Below, piece after piece: positions 16,801 through 25,131 of a stretch of 64,000 bases of DNA. Made by a program: the position numbers and the translations under genes. The notes below the pieces were generated by a model that saw only the letters and a list, made by a program, of their open reading frames with translations, did not search any database and had not been told where the DNA came from. Source of the DNA: Micromonospora parva (GTDB lineage: Bacteria > Actinomycetota > Actinomycetes > Mycobacteriales > Micromonosporaceae); assembly GCF_000718515.1 (NCBI RefSeq), contig NZ_JNZS01000008.1, forward strand, positions 124,001-188,000, written 5' to 3'. Position 1 is the stretch's first letter; each line of letters starts with the position of its first letter.

Positions 16801-17970
16801 TCAGTGGAGAGCGGCGGCCGGGGCCAGCCAGGCGCGAATCTCGTTGACCGCCGCGCGGCCGGCCCGGTTGGCCCCGATCGTGCTGGCCGAGGGGCCGTAC
16901 CCGACCAGGTGAACCCGCGGGTCGGCGACCACCCGGGTGCCGTCCATCGTGATACCGCCGCCCGGCGCGCGCAGGCCCAGCGGGGCGAGATGGTCGATGG
17001 CCGCCCGGAAGCCGGTGCACCAGAGGATGACGTCCGCCGACACGTTCCGCCCATCCGCCCAGGCCACCCCGTCGGGTGTGATCCGGTCGAACACGGGTAG
17101 CCGGTCGAGGACGCCGCGCTCGCGCAGCCGGCGCACCTCGGGGGTGACCGGCAGCCCGGTCACGCCCACCACGCTTCCCGGTGGTCGACCGGCCCGGACC
17201 GCCTCGTCCACCCGGGCCACCGCGGCACGACCCAGTTCCGGGCCGAACTCCTCGTCGTTGAACGACGGCGGCCGGCGGGTCACCCAGGTGGTGGCCGCCG
17301 CGACGGTGGAGACCTCACCGAGCAGTTGCACGGCCGAGGTGCCGCCGCCGACGACCACCACGCGAAGGCCGGTGAACTCGGCCGGCCCCCGATAGTCGGC
17401 GGTGTGCAGCTGCCGTCCCCGAAACGTCGACCGGCCCGGGTAGTGCGGCCAGAACGGCCGCGTCCAGGTGCCGGTGGCGTTGATCAGGGCTCGGGCGGTC
17501 CAGGTGCCCCGGTCGGTGTGCACGTCCAGTCGTCCGTCGGGGCGGGAGCGCACCGCCCGGACCCGTACCGGCCGCCGCACCGGCAGGTCGAAGGTCCTCT
17601 CGTACGCGGCGAAGTAGGCGCTGACCTGCTCGGCGGCCGGGCGGTGCGGATCGGCGGGTGGGAGCGGCAGGCCGGGCAGGTCGTGGAAGCCGTGCACCCT
17701 GTCGAAGACCAGCGTCGGCCAGCGGTGCTGCCACGCGCCGCCGGGCCCGTTGTCGGCGTCGAGGATGACGAAGCCACTGCCGGGGGCGAAACCGGTGCGG
17801 TGCAGGTGGTAGCCGGCGCTCAGACCGGCCTGGCCGGCGCCGATCACCACGACGTCCGCGGAGAGGGTGTCCACACGGGGTACAACAGCCCGGTTGTCGG
17901 GACTGTGCCCGCCGTCGGTCGTCGCGCCGGTCACAGCCGGCCATTCCGGCGTCGACCACCCGACCGGCAC
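16801..17970 (-). CDS. FAD/NAD(P)-binding flavin monooxygenase
   Basis: About 389 residues of the flavin-containing monooxygenase/thioredoxin-reductase-like group. FAD motif VVVIGAGQAGLSAGYHL, NADPH motif VVVVGGGTSAVQLLGEV, and the C-terminal VILWCTGFRAAIDHL with ADPRVHLVGYGPSAS are present. The ATG at 17970 would lie 13 bp from the divergent aquaporin start; GTG 17874 (VDTLSADVVV), two residues before the first strand, is an equally likely start. The substrate is unknown; relatives oxidise amines, sulfides or ketones. Confidence 0.88.
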   Translation of the reverse strand: MPVGWSTPEWPAVTGATTDGGHSPDNRAVVPRVDTLSADVVVIGAGQAGLSAGYHLHRTGFAPGSGFVILDADNGPGGAWQHRWPTLVFDRVHGFHDLPGLPLPPADPHRPAAEQVSAYFAAYERTFDLPVRRPVRVRAVRSRPDGRLDVHTDRGTWTARALINATGTWTRPFWPHYPGRSTFRGRQLHTADYRGPAEFTGLRVVVVGGGTSAVQLLGEVSTVAAATTWVTRRPPSFNDEEFGPELGRAAVARVDEAVRAGRPPGSVVGVTGLPVTPEVRRLRERGVLDRLPVFDRITPDGVAWADGRNVSADVILWCTGFRAAIDHLAPLGLRAPGGGITMDGTRVVADPRVHLVGYGPSASTIGANRAGRAAVNEIRAWLAPAAALH

Positions 17971-17983
17971 TTACGCTGAGCGA

Positions 17984-18700
17984 ATGAGCGACTTCCGTCG
18001 GTACGCGGCCGAACTCCTCGGCACCCTGCTGCTGGTGTTCTTCGGCGTGGGCAGCGCGGTCGCCGCCCGGGTCCAGGGCGGCGTGGTGGTGGTGGCGCTG
18101 GCCTTCGGGTTCGTGATGGTGGCCCTGGTCTACACGATCGGCCCACTCTCCGGCAGCCACGTCAACCCGGCGGTGACGCTCGGTGTGCTGCTCTCCGGAA
18201 AGATCTCGGTGCTCGGGGCGGTGGCGTACTGGATCGCGCAGTTCGTCGGCGCGACCATCGCGGCCTTCGTGCTGTGGGCGCTCACCCGATGGGGTGACGT
18301 CGCGGACCAGACCGGAGCCCTGGGCGCGAACGGCTACGGCGCGCACATCAACCGGGGCGGCGCTGCCGTGCTGGAGGTCGTACTGACCTTCCTCTTCGTG
18401 CTGGTGGTGCTGGTGGTGACGAGTCGGAGCGAGAATCCGGGCACCGCCGGACTGGCCATCGGGCTGGCGCTGGCCGCCACCCAACTGGTGGGCGTGACGC
18501 TCACCGGTGCGGCCGTCAACCCGGCCCGCGCGTTCGGCCCGGCGGTCTTCGAGGGCGGCGTGGCGCTGCGGCAGCTCTGGGTGTTCATCGTCTTCCCGCT
18601 GCTCGGCGGGGCGCTCGCGGCGCTGGTCGCACCACTGCTGATGGGGGCGCAGCGGCACTACTGGGGTGGTCACGAGAAATCGGTCGGCGAGCCGAAATAG
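17984..18700 (+). CDS. Aquaporin (MIP family)
   Basis: 238-residue channel with six membrane helices and both half-helix motifs intact: SHVNPAVTLG and GAAVNPARAFGP. The His after the second helix and the Arg after the second NPA fit a narrow, AqpZ-like water pore rather than a glycerol facilitator. ATG 17984 starts MSDFRRYAAELLGT. It diverges from the flavin monooxygenase gene. Confidence 0.93.
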   Translation: MSDFRRYAAELLGTLLLVFFGVGSAVAARVQGGVVVVALAFGFVMVALVYTIGPLSGSHVNPAVTLGVLLSGKISVLGAVAYWIAQFVGATIAAFVLWALTRWGDVADQTGALGANGYGAHINRGGAAVLEVVLTFLFVLVVLVVTSRSENPGTAGLAIGLALAATQLVGVTLTGAAVNPARAFGPAVFEGGVALRQLWVFIVFPLLGGALAALVAPLLMGAQRHYWGGHEKSVGEPK

Positions 18701-18767
18701 GCAGGTACGGCAATATCTTTCGCCCGGGGACCTTTTCCGGCGAATATCTCCGTGGCAGCATCAGCAC

Positions 18768-20351
18768 ATGCATCGTCGTCACTTTCCCCGGGCCCTCGCG
18801 CTGCTGGCGCTGGTCGCCACCGCGGCCACCGCCGCCGCGCCCGGCGCCACAGCCGAGTCGCCCACCCCCGCGACGACCCAGCTGCGCGCCACCATCGACA
18901 CGATCCTCGCCGACAGCCGGCTGAGCGGCGCGCAGGCCTCGGTGGTCGTGGTCGACACCAGCACGGGGCAGACGCTCTACGACCGCAACGGCGACCGCCG
19001 GCTGATTCCGGCGTCCAACACCAAGCTGCTGACCTCGACCGCGGCCCTTGAGCTGCTCGGCCCCGGCCACCGCTTCACCACCGACGTCCGCGCCAGCGGC
19101 AAGCGTCGCGCGGGCCTGCTCTCCGGCAACCTCTACCTGCACGGCGGAGGCGACCCGACAATGCTCGCCGCCGACTACGACGCGCTCGCCGCGCAGGTCG
19201 CCGCCGACGGCGTACGGGTGGTCACCGGCAACCTGGTCGCCGACGACACCCGCTACGACAGCACCCGGCTCGGCCCCGACTGGACCTGGGACGACGAGCC
19301 CTACTACTACGCCGCCCCCGTCTCCGCGCTGACCGTCGCCCCGGACACCGACTACGACGCGGGCACGGTGATCGTGCACGCCGCGCCGGCCGACCGGGCC
19401 GGCGCCCCGCCGGTGGTAACCACCACCCCCGCCACCGGATACGTCCGGGTCGACAACCGCGCCGAGACGGTCAGCAGCGGCGAGACCTCCATCTCGATCG
19501 AGCGCGAACACGGTGGCAACACCGTCGTGGTGACCGGTCAGATCGCCCTCGGCGACGAGCCGGCCAGCGACTGGGTCACCGTCTGGGAACCCACCGGCTA
19601 CGCGGCCGACGTGTTTCGGACGGCGCTGCACCGACACGGCGTCCGGGTGCTCGGCCGGACCGTGCTCGGCCAGCCCACCCCGGAGACGGCCGACCCGGTG
19701 GCGCGACACGACTCGATGAGCCTGGGCGAGCTGATGACACCGTTCCTCAAGCTCTCCAACAACGGGCACGCCGAGGTGTTGACCAAGGAGATCGGTCGGG
19801 TGCTCTCCGGCTCGGGAACGTGGACGGCCGGCCTCACCGCGATCAGCGAGTACGTCGCCGACACCGGGATGGACACCGGGAAGCTGCGCCAGCGGGACGG
19901 CTCGGGGTTGTCCCGGCGCAACCTCGTCCCGGCGACGGAGTTCGTCGACCTGCTCAGCGCCGTCCGCGCCGAACCGTGGTTCGCCACCTGGTACGCGGCG
20001 CTGCCGATCGCCGGCCAGCCCGAGCGGTTCGTCGGTGGCACCCTGCGCAGCCGGATGGCCGGCACCCCGGCGGCGGGCAACGTGCACGCCAAGACCGGCA
20101 GCCTGACCGGTGTCTCCGGGCTCTCCGGGTACGTCACCAGCGCCGACGGTCGGCTGCTGGCGTTCTCCATCCTGCTGAACAACTACCTGACGGCGTCGGT
20201 GAAGTCGCTGGAGGACCAGATCGCCGTAACGCTGGCCGGCTTCCGCGAGGGACAGACGTCGACGGCCCGGGTGGCAGCGCCGGCGGTGCCGGAGACGCCG
20301 CGCACCCCGGAGGGCGTCGAGTGCGCCTGGGTGAAACCGATCACCTGCTGA
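18768..20351 (+). CDS. dacB: D-alanyl-D-alanine carboxypeptidase/endopeptidase (PBP4 type, S13)
   Basis: 527-residue exported penicillin-binding protein trimming or cutting peptidoglycan cross-bridges. Signal peptide about 1-29. The three active-site motifs are Ser83-Asn-Thr-Lys86, SNN in LKLSNNGHAEV and KTG in HAKTGSLTGVSG. Between motifs 1 and 2 lies the large insertion typical of S13 enzymes. ATG 18768 begins MHRRHFPRAL. It is followed by a 14-bp stem hairpin and the convergent CRND-family gene. Confidence 0.95.
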   Translation: MHRRHFPRALALLALVATAATAAAPGATAESPTPATTQLRATIDTILADSRLSGAQASVVVVDTSTGQTLYDRNGDRRLIPASNTKLLTSTAALELLGPGHRFTTDVRASGKRRAGLLSGNLYLHGGGDPTMLAADYDALAAQVAADGVRVVTGNLVADDTRYDSTRLGPDWTWDDEPYYYAAPVSALTVAPDTDYDAGTVIVHAAPADRAGAPPVVTTTPATGYVRVDNRAETVSSGETSISIEREHGGNTVVVTGQIALGDEPASDWVTVWEPTGYAADVFRTALHRHGVRVLGRTVLGQPTPETADPVARHDSMSLGELMTPFLKLSNNGHAEVLTKEIGRVLSGSGTWTAGLTAISEYVADTGMDTGKLRQRDGSGLSRRNLVPATEFVDLLSAVRAEPWFATWYAALPIAGQPERFVGGTLRSRMAGTPAAGNVHAKTGSLTGVSGLSGYVTSADGRLLAFSILLNNYLTASVKSLEDQIAVTLAGFREGQTSTARVAAPAVPETPRTPEGVECAWVKPITC

Positions 20352-20356
20352 GCGAC

Positions 20357-20386
20357 GGCCGGGAGGCGCGGACGCGCCTCCCGGCC
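20357..20386. terminator. Hairpin after dacB
   Basis: GGCCGGGAGGCGCG (20357-20370) pairs perfectly with CGCGCCTCCCGGCC (20373-20386). It lies between convergent dacB and the small CRND gene and can end both. Confidence 0.75.
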
Positions 20387-20396
20387 CGGCGAGCGC

Positions 20397-20726
20397 TCAG
20401 GCCGGACGGTCCGGTGGGGGGACCACCGCCGTCGGGTCGCCCCGCTCGATGAGCGCGGCGATCTCAGCGGCCCGCAGCCCGCGCAGTGCCAGCACCCGGG
20501 TGCCCCAGCGGTGCAGGCGGCACGGGTGTGGGCTGGCATCGTTGCGGCAGACCACACCCCCGGACCACCGCCGGGGGGCGTGCACCACCACCGCCCGCAC
20601 GGCGAACTGGGTGTCCTCGCCCGTCACGTACGGCGGCAGGGGAATGTCGCGAAGAACCTCCCCGGACGCTTCACCGGTGCCGGACGAAGCGGCACGACGG
20701 ACGCGGTGGGCGGTGCTGCTGCTCAT
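20397..20726 (-). CDS. Small CRND/PCRLHRWG-motif protein, paralogue 1
   Basis: 109-residue protein of unknown function. The core reads AVRAVVVHAPRRWSGG, CRNDASPHPCRLHRWGTRVL, then an amphipathic helix GLRAAEIAALIERGDP. The two Cys are separated by eight residues and followed by RLHRWG, suggesting a small metal site or disulfide; the final helix resembles a helix-hairpin or recognition helix. ATG 20726 is preceded by GGAGG at eight bases. A clear paralogue is at 26957..27367, also convergent with a secreted peptidoglycan peptidase gene. I know of no characterised member. Confidence 0.75.
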   Translation of the reverse strand: MSSSTAHRVRRAASSGTGEASGEVLRDIPLPPYVTGEDTQFAVRAVVVHAPRRWSGGVVCRNDASPHPCRLHRWGTRVLALRGLRAAEIAALIERGDPTAVVPPPDRPA

Positions 20727-20842
20727 TTCCGCTGCCTCCACACTGGATGGTCGGATGGGGACAGCAGAAAGTTACGTCGCATTCGACGCTCCGCGACGGA
20801 CAAACTGTCCCGCCGCCGCCCGCGCGACGATGGATCGGTCAG

Positions 20843-21787
20843 TCAGCGCACCGCCACGGCCTGGAGGCCGACGTTTCCGCAGTGCTGCGTGAAGACCTTC
20901 TCGACGGTCCACTTCAGCAAGAGTCGAGCACCCTTCGGCAGGGTGAAGCGGATGGTGAACTGGGCGCTCTGACTGGTGTAGGGATCTTCCAGTCGCGCGG
21001 TGCTGGCGGGCCCGCCGGTGGACAGCCGCGCTTCCAGCCGCCCGCGTGCCATCCAGATGCCGCCGTACAGCTGGACCGTGCGCGGCCCGCCGCTGCCCGC
21101 GACGGCGAGACTGAAGCCGTTGCCGGCACCGCAGGTGTAGACACCGTTGGAGGTGCCGTTCGTCGAGCGGTTCGGTGTGCCGTCGGACCAGCGCACGTAC
21201 TCCTGGTTGCCGTCCCAGCCGACCCGCCTGCCGGCGCCTCCCCCGTCGATGATCTCGCCGGAGCCGGAGCGCTTGCGGATCGTCGACCTGCCGCCGTCCT
21301 CCCCCCAGTGCACCCAGTCCCGGGTGCCCACGGCGGTGAGGTCGACGGCGGCGGGCATCTCCTCCCGGCTCACCGACAGCGCCGGCGCACCGGGCTTGGC
21401 CGGTGGTGGCGGCGGGGCGGGCGGGCTGGTCGACGGTGTCGGGTCCGGCGAGGGCGGGCGCTGGCGCGGGCGCAGACCGGGGGTGGCCGGCCCCGCCTCA
21501 CCGGTGCGCCCGTCGGCGGCCGGGAGAACTGGGGAACGGCCGGTCCCGGCGGACCCGCCGCCCAGACCCACCTGGTCGTCCGGCTCGGGCCCGGACCAGA
21601 AGCTGAGGTACGAGATCAACAGCACCAGGCCGACGAGTACGGCGGCTCCCTGAACCACAAAGCGCCGCCGCTGCCGGGCGCGGCGCAGCACGCTGCGGGT
21701 GAATCCGGCGGTCGTGGCACGCGGACGGTGCCTCGGCGGCGCGTCGCCAGCCCTCGAACCAGCCCGCGTGCGGTCTTCGTCCGCCAC
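20843..21787 (-). CDS. Membrane-anchored protein with uncharacterised extracellular domain
   Basis: 314 residues from GTG 21787, chosen for GGAGG five bases upstream. A basic cytoplasmic tail (about 1-42) precedes one membrane helix (VVQGAAVLVGLVLLISYLSF), then a Pro/Ser/Thr-rich spacer (about 70-135) and a C-terminal domain with VDLTAVGTRDWVHWG, EYVRWSDGTPN, NGVYTCGAGNGFSLAV and ARGRLEARLS. That pattern resembles an uncharacterised beta-rich module found in secreted bacterial proteins (WAHWG...WSDGTP...GVY). A Cys pair (TCGAG, QHCGN) may form a disulfide. Probably binds an extracellular ligand; function unknown. Confidence 0.75.
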   Translation of the reverse strand: MADEDRTRAGSRAGDAPPRHRPRATTAGFTRSVLRRARQRRRFVVQGAAVLVGLVLLISYLSFWSGPEPDDQVGLGGGSAGTGRSPVLPAADGRTGEAGPATPGLRPRQRPPSPDPTPSTSPPAPPPPPAKPGAPALSVSREEMPAAVDLTAVGTRDWVHWGEDGGRSTIRKRSGSGEIIDGGGAGRRVGWDGNQEYVRWSDGTPNRSTNGTSNGVYTCGAGNGFSLAVAGSGGPRTVQLYGGIWMARGRLEARLSTGGPASTARLEDPYTSQSAQFTIRFTLPKGARLLLKWTVEKVFTQHCGNVGLQAVAVR

Positions 21788-21986
21788 CGACCCCTCCAAC
21801 TCCACCGCCCGGCCGTCCTGGACCGCAGCGGACCACACCGTCCACTGTGGGCCGATTCACGTTTACACGGGCGTGGACGACACGCTAGATCCGGACTGCC
21901 GGACGTGTCCAGCCCACAACGGGACGCTGTCGGACAACCTGGCCCGCCCGGACTGACACTTCGGCAGCCCACGACCGCCTTACGCG

Positions 21987-22580
21987 TCAGCCGATCCGGA
22001 AACCGAGCAGCTGCGCGATGGTCACGGCCTGCTCGACGTCGATGATGGCACCGGCCCGTTCGACGACCGTCGGGTCGAGCGCGGTGAGATCGCTGCCCCG
22101 CAGGTCGGCGCCGCCGAGCCGGACATTGGTCAGCTGGGCGCCGGAAAGATCGACGCCCGTGACGGAGGCACCGGTCAGATTGGCCCTGGTGAGGTCCACC
22201 TCGCGCATGCGCACCCCGGTCAGCCGAACGCCGCGCAGGTCGGCGCCCGGCAGCGCGGCGAAGGACCAGTCACCGCCGTCCACCGTCAACGGACGCAGAT
22301 CACATTCGCTGAAGGTGCTGCCGACCAGCTTGCAGCCCGTGAACTCGGCCTCGAAGAAGTTGCACCGCCGAAAGACGCACCGGGTGAAGGCGGAGTCGAC
22401 ATGCCGGGAGGAGTTGAACGCCACGTTGCCGAACGTGCACCCGGTGAAGACGGCGCCTCTGCTCACCGCCTCGGTCAGGTCCACCCCGAAGAACTCGCAA
22501 CCCACGAAGTGCCGGTCGGTCAGCTCCTCGCCGTACCAGTCGTCGTTGCGGAAGGTCACGTCCTCGGTCAACTCCGGCAT
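21987..22580 (-). CDS. mfpA: Pentapeptide repeat protein, MfpA family
   Basis: 197-residue right-handed quadrilateral beta-helix. Pentapeptide coils run from about residue 20 to 165 (FVGCEFFGVDLTEAV, VFTGCTFGNV, FRRCNFFEAEF, ADLRGSDLTALDP). The order of segments, LVGSTFSECDLRPLTVDG, DLRGVRLTGVRMREVDL and the closing IIDVEQAVTIAQLLGF, follows mycobacterial MfpA closely. MfpA mimics B-form DNA, binds gyrase and can lower fluoroquinolone action. The window gene lacks the usual upstream cvn-like operon and stands alone. ATG 22580 has a weak site. Divergent from the serine hydrolase. Confidence 0.88.
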   Translation of the reverse strand: MPELTEDVTFRNDDWYGEELTDRHFVGCEFFGVDLTEAVSRGAVFTGCTFGNVAFNSSRHVDSAFTRCVFRRCNFFEAEFTGCKLVGSTFSECDLRPLTVDGGDWSFAALPGADLRGVRLTGVRMREVDLTRANLTGASVTGVDLSGAQLTNVRLGGADLRGSDLTALDPTVVERAGAIIDVEQAVTIAQLLGFRIG

Positions 22581-22676
22581 CCGGCCAGGCTAGTGGGCAC
22601 CGCCGACGGCCGACGGACGGCGGGCCGGCGCCGGCCCCCTTCCGACGCCGGTGTACCGGCGAGTAGGTTCGGCGGC

Positions 22677-23909
22677 GTGAGTGTGGCTCGGAGCATGGAC
22701 CCGGATCAGATCGGTTTCGACCCGGCGCGGCTGGCGCGGATCGACGAGCACTTCGGCAGGTACGTCGACGACGGCCGGCTGTCCGGCTGGCAGGTGGTGG
22801 TCACCCGCCGCGGCGAGGTGGCGCACTCCTCGACGTACGGGCTGCGCGACCGGGAGTCGGGCGCGCCGGTCGAGGCCGACACCCTGTGGCGGATCTACTC
22901 GATGACCAAGCCGGTCACCTCGGTCGCGGCGATGATGCTGTGGGAGGAGGGCCGGTTCGAGCTGACCGACGAGATCAGCCGCTGGCTGCCCGAGTTCGCC
23001 GACCTGCGCGTCTACTCCAAGGGGTCGACGCTCAAGCCGTACACCGTGCCGGCGGTCGAGCCGATCCGGGTCTGGCACCTGCTCACCCACACGGCCGGCC
23101 TGACGTACGGCTTCCTGCAGACCTCGGTGGTCGACGGGCTCTACCGGGCCGCCGGCTACGACCTGTACCCGCCGGCGGACGTGGACCTGGCCACCGCCAG
23201 CGCGACCTTCGGCGAGCTGCCGCTGCTGTTCCAGCCCGGCACGGCGTGGGGCTACTCCGTCGCCACAGACGTGCTCGGCCGACTCGTCGAGGTGATCTCC
23301 GGGCAGAGCCTCGACGCGTTCTTCGCGGACCGGATCTTCAACCCGCTGGGCATGACCGACACCCGCTGGTGGGTGGAGGGCGACGAGACCGAGCGGCTGG
23401 CCGCGCTCTACGTACCGGATCCGCGCAGCGGCCGGGCTGTCCGCTACGACAGCCTCGGGTCGCTGGCGTTCCGCAAGCCGGCGTTGCTCTCCGGCGGCGG
23501 TGGTCTGATCTCCAGCGCGGCCGACTACCACCGCTTCACCTCGCTGCTGCTGCGCGGCGGGGAGCTGGACGGCGTCCGGCTGCTCGGACCGCGCACGGTG
23601 CGGCTCATGACCCGCAACCACCTGCCCGGCGGTCAGGACCTGGGCACCCTGTCCACCGGCGGCTTCGCCGAGACCACCCTGGACGGGATCGGGTTCGGCC
23701 TCGGCTTCGCGGTGGTCGACGACCCGATCCCCAGCCGGTTGCCGAGCAGCGTCGGCGAGTACTACTGGGGCGGAGTGGCCAGCACCGCGTTCTGGGTCGA
23801 CCCGGCGGAGGAGATCACTGCCCTGCTGTTCACCCAGCTGATGCCGTCGAGCACCTACCCGTTGCGCTCCCAGCTGCGCCAGCTCGTCTACGCCGCCCTG
23901 GTCGACTGA
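22677..23909 (+). CDS. Beta-lactamase-like serine hydrolase (class C/EstB family)
   Basis: 410 residues without a signal peptide. The catalytic SxxK is Ser75-Met-Thr-Lys78 in RIYSMTKPVTS, the Tyr motif is YSV in WGYSVATDVLG, and GGGGLISSAADYHRF is typical of EstB-type esterases. The third motif is GG around YYWGGVASTAF, as in esterases rather than true lactamases. GTG 22677 is used; GTG 22683 or ATG 22695 are alternatives. Likely a cytoplasmic carboxylesterase or D-aminopeptidase; substrate unknown. Confidence 0.9.
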   Translation: MSVARSMDPDQIGFDPARLARIDEHFGRYVDDGRLSGWQVVVTRRGEVAHSSTYGLRDRESGAPVEADTLWRIYSMTKPVTSVAAMMLWEEGRFELTDEISRWLPEFADLRVYSKGSTLKPYTVPAVEPIRVWHLLTHTAGLTYGFLQTSVVDGLYRAAGYDLYPPADVDLATASATFGELPLLFQPGTAWGYSVATDVLGRLVEVISGQSLDAFFADRIFNPLGMTDTRWWVEGDETERLAALYVPDPRSGRAVRYDSLGSLAFRKPALLSGGGGLISSAADYHRFTSLLLRGGELDGVRLLGPRTVRLMTRNHLPGGQDLGTLSTGGFAETTLDGIGFGLGFAVVDDPIPSRLPSSVGEYYWGGVASTAFWVDPAEEITALLFTQLMPSSTYPLRSQLRQLVYAALVD

Positions 23910-23960
23910 CGGTTCGCCGTTCCACCGACGCCGAGTCGGCCCACTGCCTAACCTGAGCCG

Positions 23961-24602
23961 GTGAGCACCATCGTCGTGTTTGGCGCGGGCGGCACCGCCG
24001 GTTCGCGGGTCGTCGCCGAGGCGGCCGACCGGGGGCATCGGGTGATCGCCGCCGTCCGCCGCCCGGAGGCCACCTCGTACCTGCCGGCCGGGGTGCGGAC
24101 GGTCACCGGCGACGCGACCAGCCAGCGGAGTGTGCGGGAGCTGGCCCCGGACGCCGACGCGCTGGTCGTGGCGATCGGCGGCGGCGAACGCGAGCTGTGG
24201 CGCGACGCGGCGGAGAACCTGGTGACCGCACTGCGCGGGATGGCGGCCGCACCGCGGATCATCCACTTGGGCGGCGGGTCCACCCTGCTCACCCCGGGCG
24301 GCACCCGCATCCTCGACGAGCCGGACTTCCCGGCCGAGTACCGGGACGCGGCGCTGGGCCAGGCGGAGGCGCTGGACTACTACCGCACCGCCGCCGACGG
24401 GGTGACCTGGACGTACGTCTCGCCGCCCCCGCTGGAGTTCCACCCCGGCGCCCGCACCGGGCACTACCGCACCGGCACCGACCAGCCGGTCACCGACAGG
24501 CAGGGCCGTTCGGTGCTCACCTACGAGGACCTGGCGGTGGCGATCGTCGACGAGATCGAACAGCCACGACACCGGAACGCCCGCTTCACCGTCGCGTACT
24601 GA
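23961..24602 (+). CDS. NAD(P)H-binding atypical SDR
   Basis: 213 residues with a Rossmann start VVFGAGGTAGSRVVAEA, then VTGDATS, ALVVAIGGG and IIHLGGGSTLL. The active-site Tyr of classical SDRs is not evident; it resembles NmrA/YwnB-like nucleotide-binding proteins, which act as redox sensors or reductases. GTG 23961 opens the frame 51 bp after the serine hydrolase stop on the same strand, so the two may be cotranscribed. Confidence 0.88.
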   Translation: MSTIVVFGAGGTAGSRVVAEAADRGHRVIAAVRRPEATSYLPAGVRTVTGDATSQRSVRELAPDADALVVAIGGGERELWRDAAENLVTALRGMAAAPRIIHLGGGSTLLTPGGTRILDEPDFPAEYRDAALGQAEALDYYRTAADGVTWTYVSPPPLEFHPGARTGHYRTGTDQPVTDRQGRSVLTYEDLAVAIVDEIEQPRHRNARFTVAY

Positions 24603-24624
24603 CCGGGGTGCCGTCCGGCGGTGC

Positions 24625-25089
24625 TCAGTCGGCGAGGCGGGCCGGGAAGCCACCGGTGGCGATCGGACCCCAGGCGTCGATGGTGACCCGGATCAGCGAC
24701 TTGCCCTGGCGCACCATCGCCGCCCGGTAGTCGTCCCAGTCCGGGTGTTCGCCGGAGATGCTGCGGAAGTACTCCACCAGCGGATCCAGCGCCTCGGGCA
24801 GGTCCAGCACCTCGGCGGTGCCGTCGATCTGCACCCACGGGCCGTTCCAGTCGTCGCTGAGCACGCAGGCCGAGACCCGGGGGTCGCGGCGGATGTTGGT
24901 CACCTTGGCCCGCTCGGGGTAGGTGGACACGACCAACCGCCCCTGCCCGTCGACCCCGGCGGAGACCGGGGAGGACTGCGGGCGCCCGTCGGCCCGGGTG
25001 GTCATCAGCAGGACGCGGTGCCGCGGCCGGAGGAAGTCGAGCAGGCCGTCCCGGTCGACCCGGGTGTTCGTTGCGATGCTGCGTGCCAT
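24625..25089 (-). CDS. PPOX-class F420/FMN-dependent oxidoreductase
   Basis: 154-residue split-barrel flavoprotein. LMTTRADGRPQSSPVSAGVD, YPERAKVTNIRRDPRVSACVL and WVQIDGTAEVLDL are the usual strand blocks of the actinobacterial TIGR03618/Rv-type F420-binding group. ATG 25089. It sits 41 bp downstream of the next gene on the same strand. Relatives reduce F420-dependent substrates or bind haem breakdown products; specificity is unknown. Confidence 0.9.
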   Translation of the reverse strand: MARSIATNTRVDRDGLLDFLRPRHRVLLMTTRADGRPQSSPVSAGVDGQGRLVVSTYPERAKVTNIRRDPRVSACVLSDDWNGPWVQIDGTAEVLDLPEALDPLVEYFRSISGEHPDWDDYRAAMVRQGKSLIRVTIDAWGPIATGGFPARLAD

Positions 25090-25131
25090 TCCCCGTTCCT
25101 ACCAGGGGCCGGGCGCGGCGACGGCGGCGGG

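Noticed and set aside
22622..22637. GGGCCGGCGCCGGCCC palindrome between mfpA and the serine hydrolase
   Set aside because: Such GC-only palindromes arise easily at this base composition, and it is not placed like an operator or terminator with confidence.
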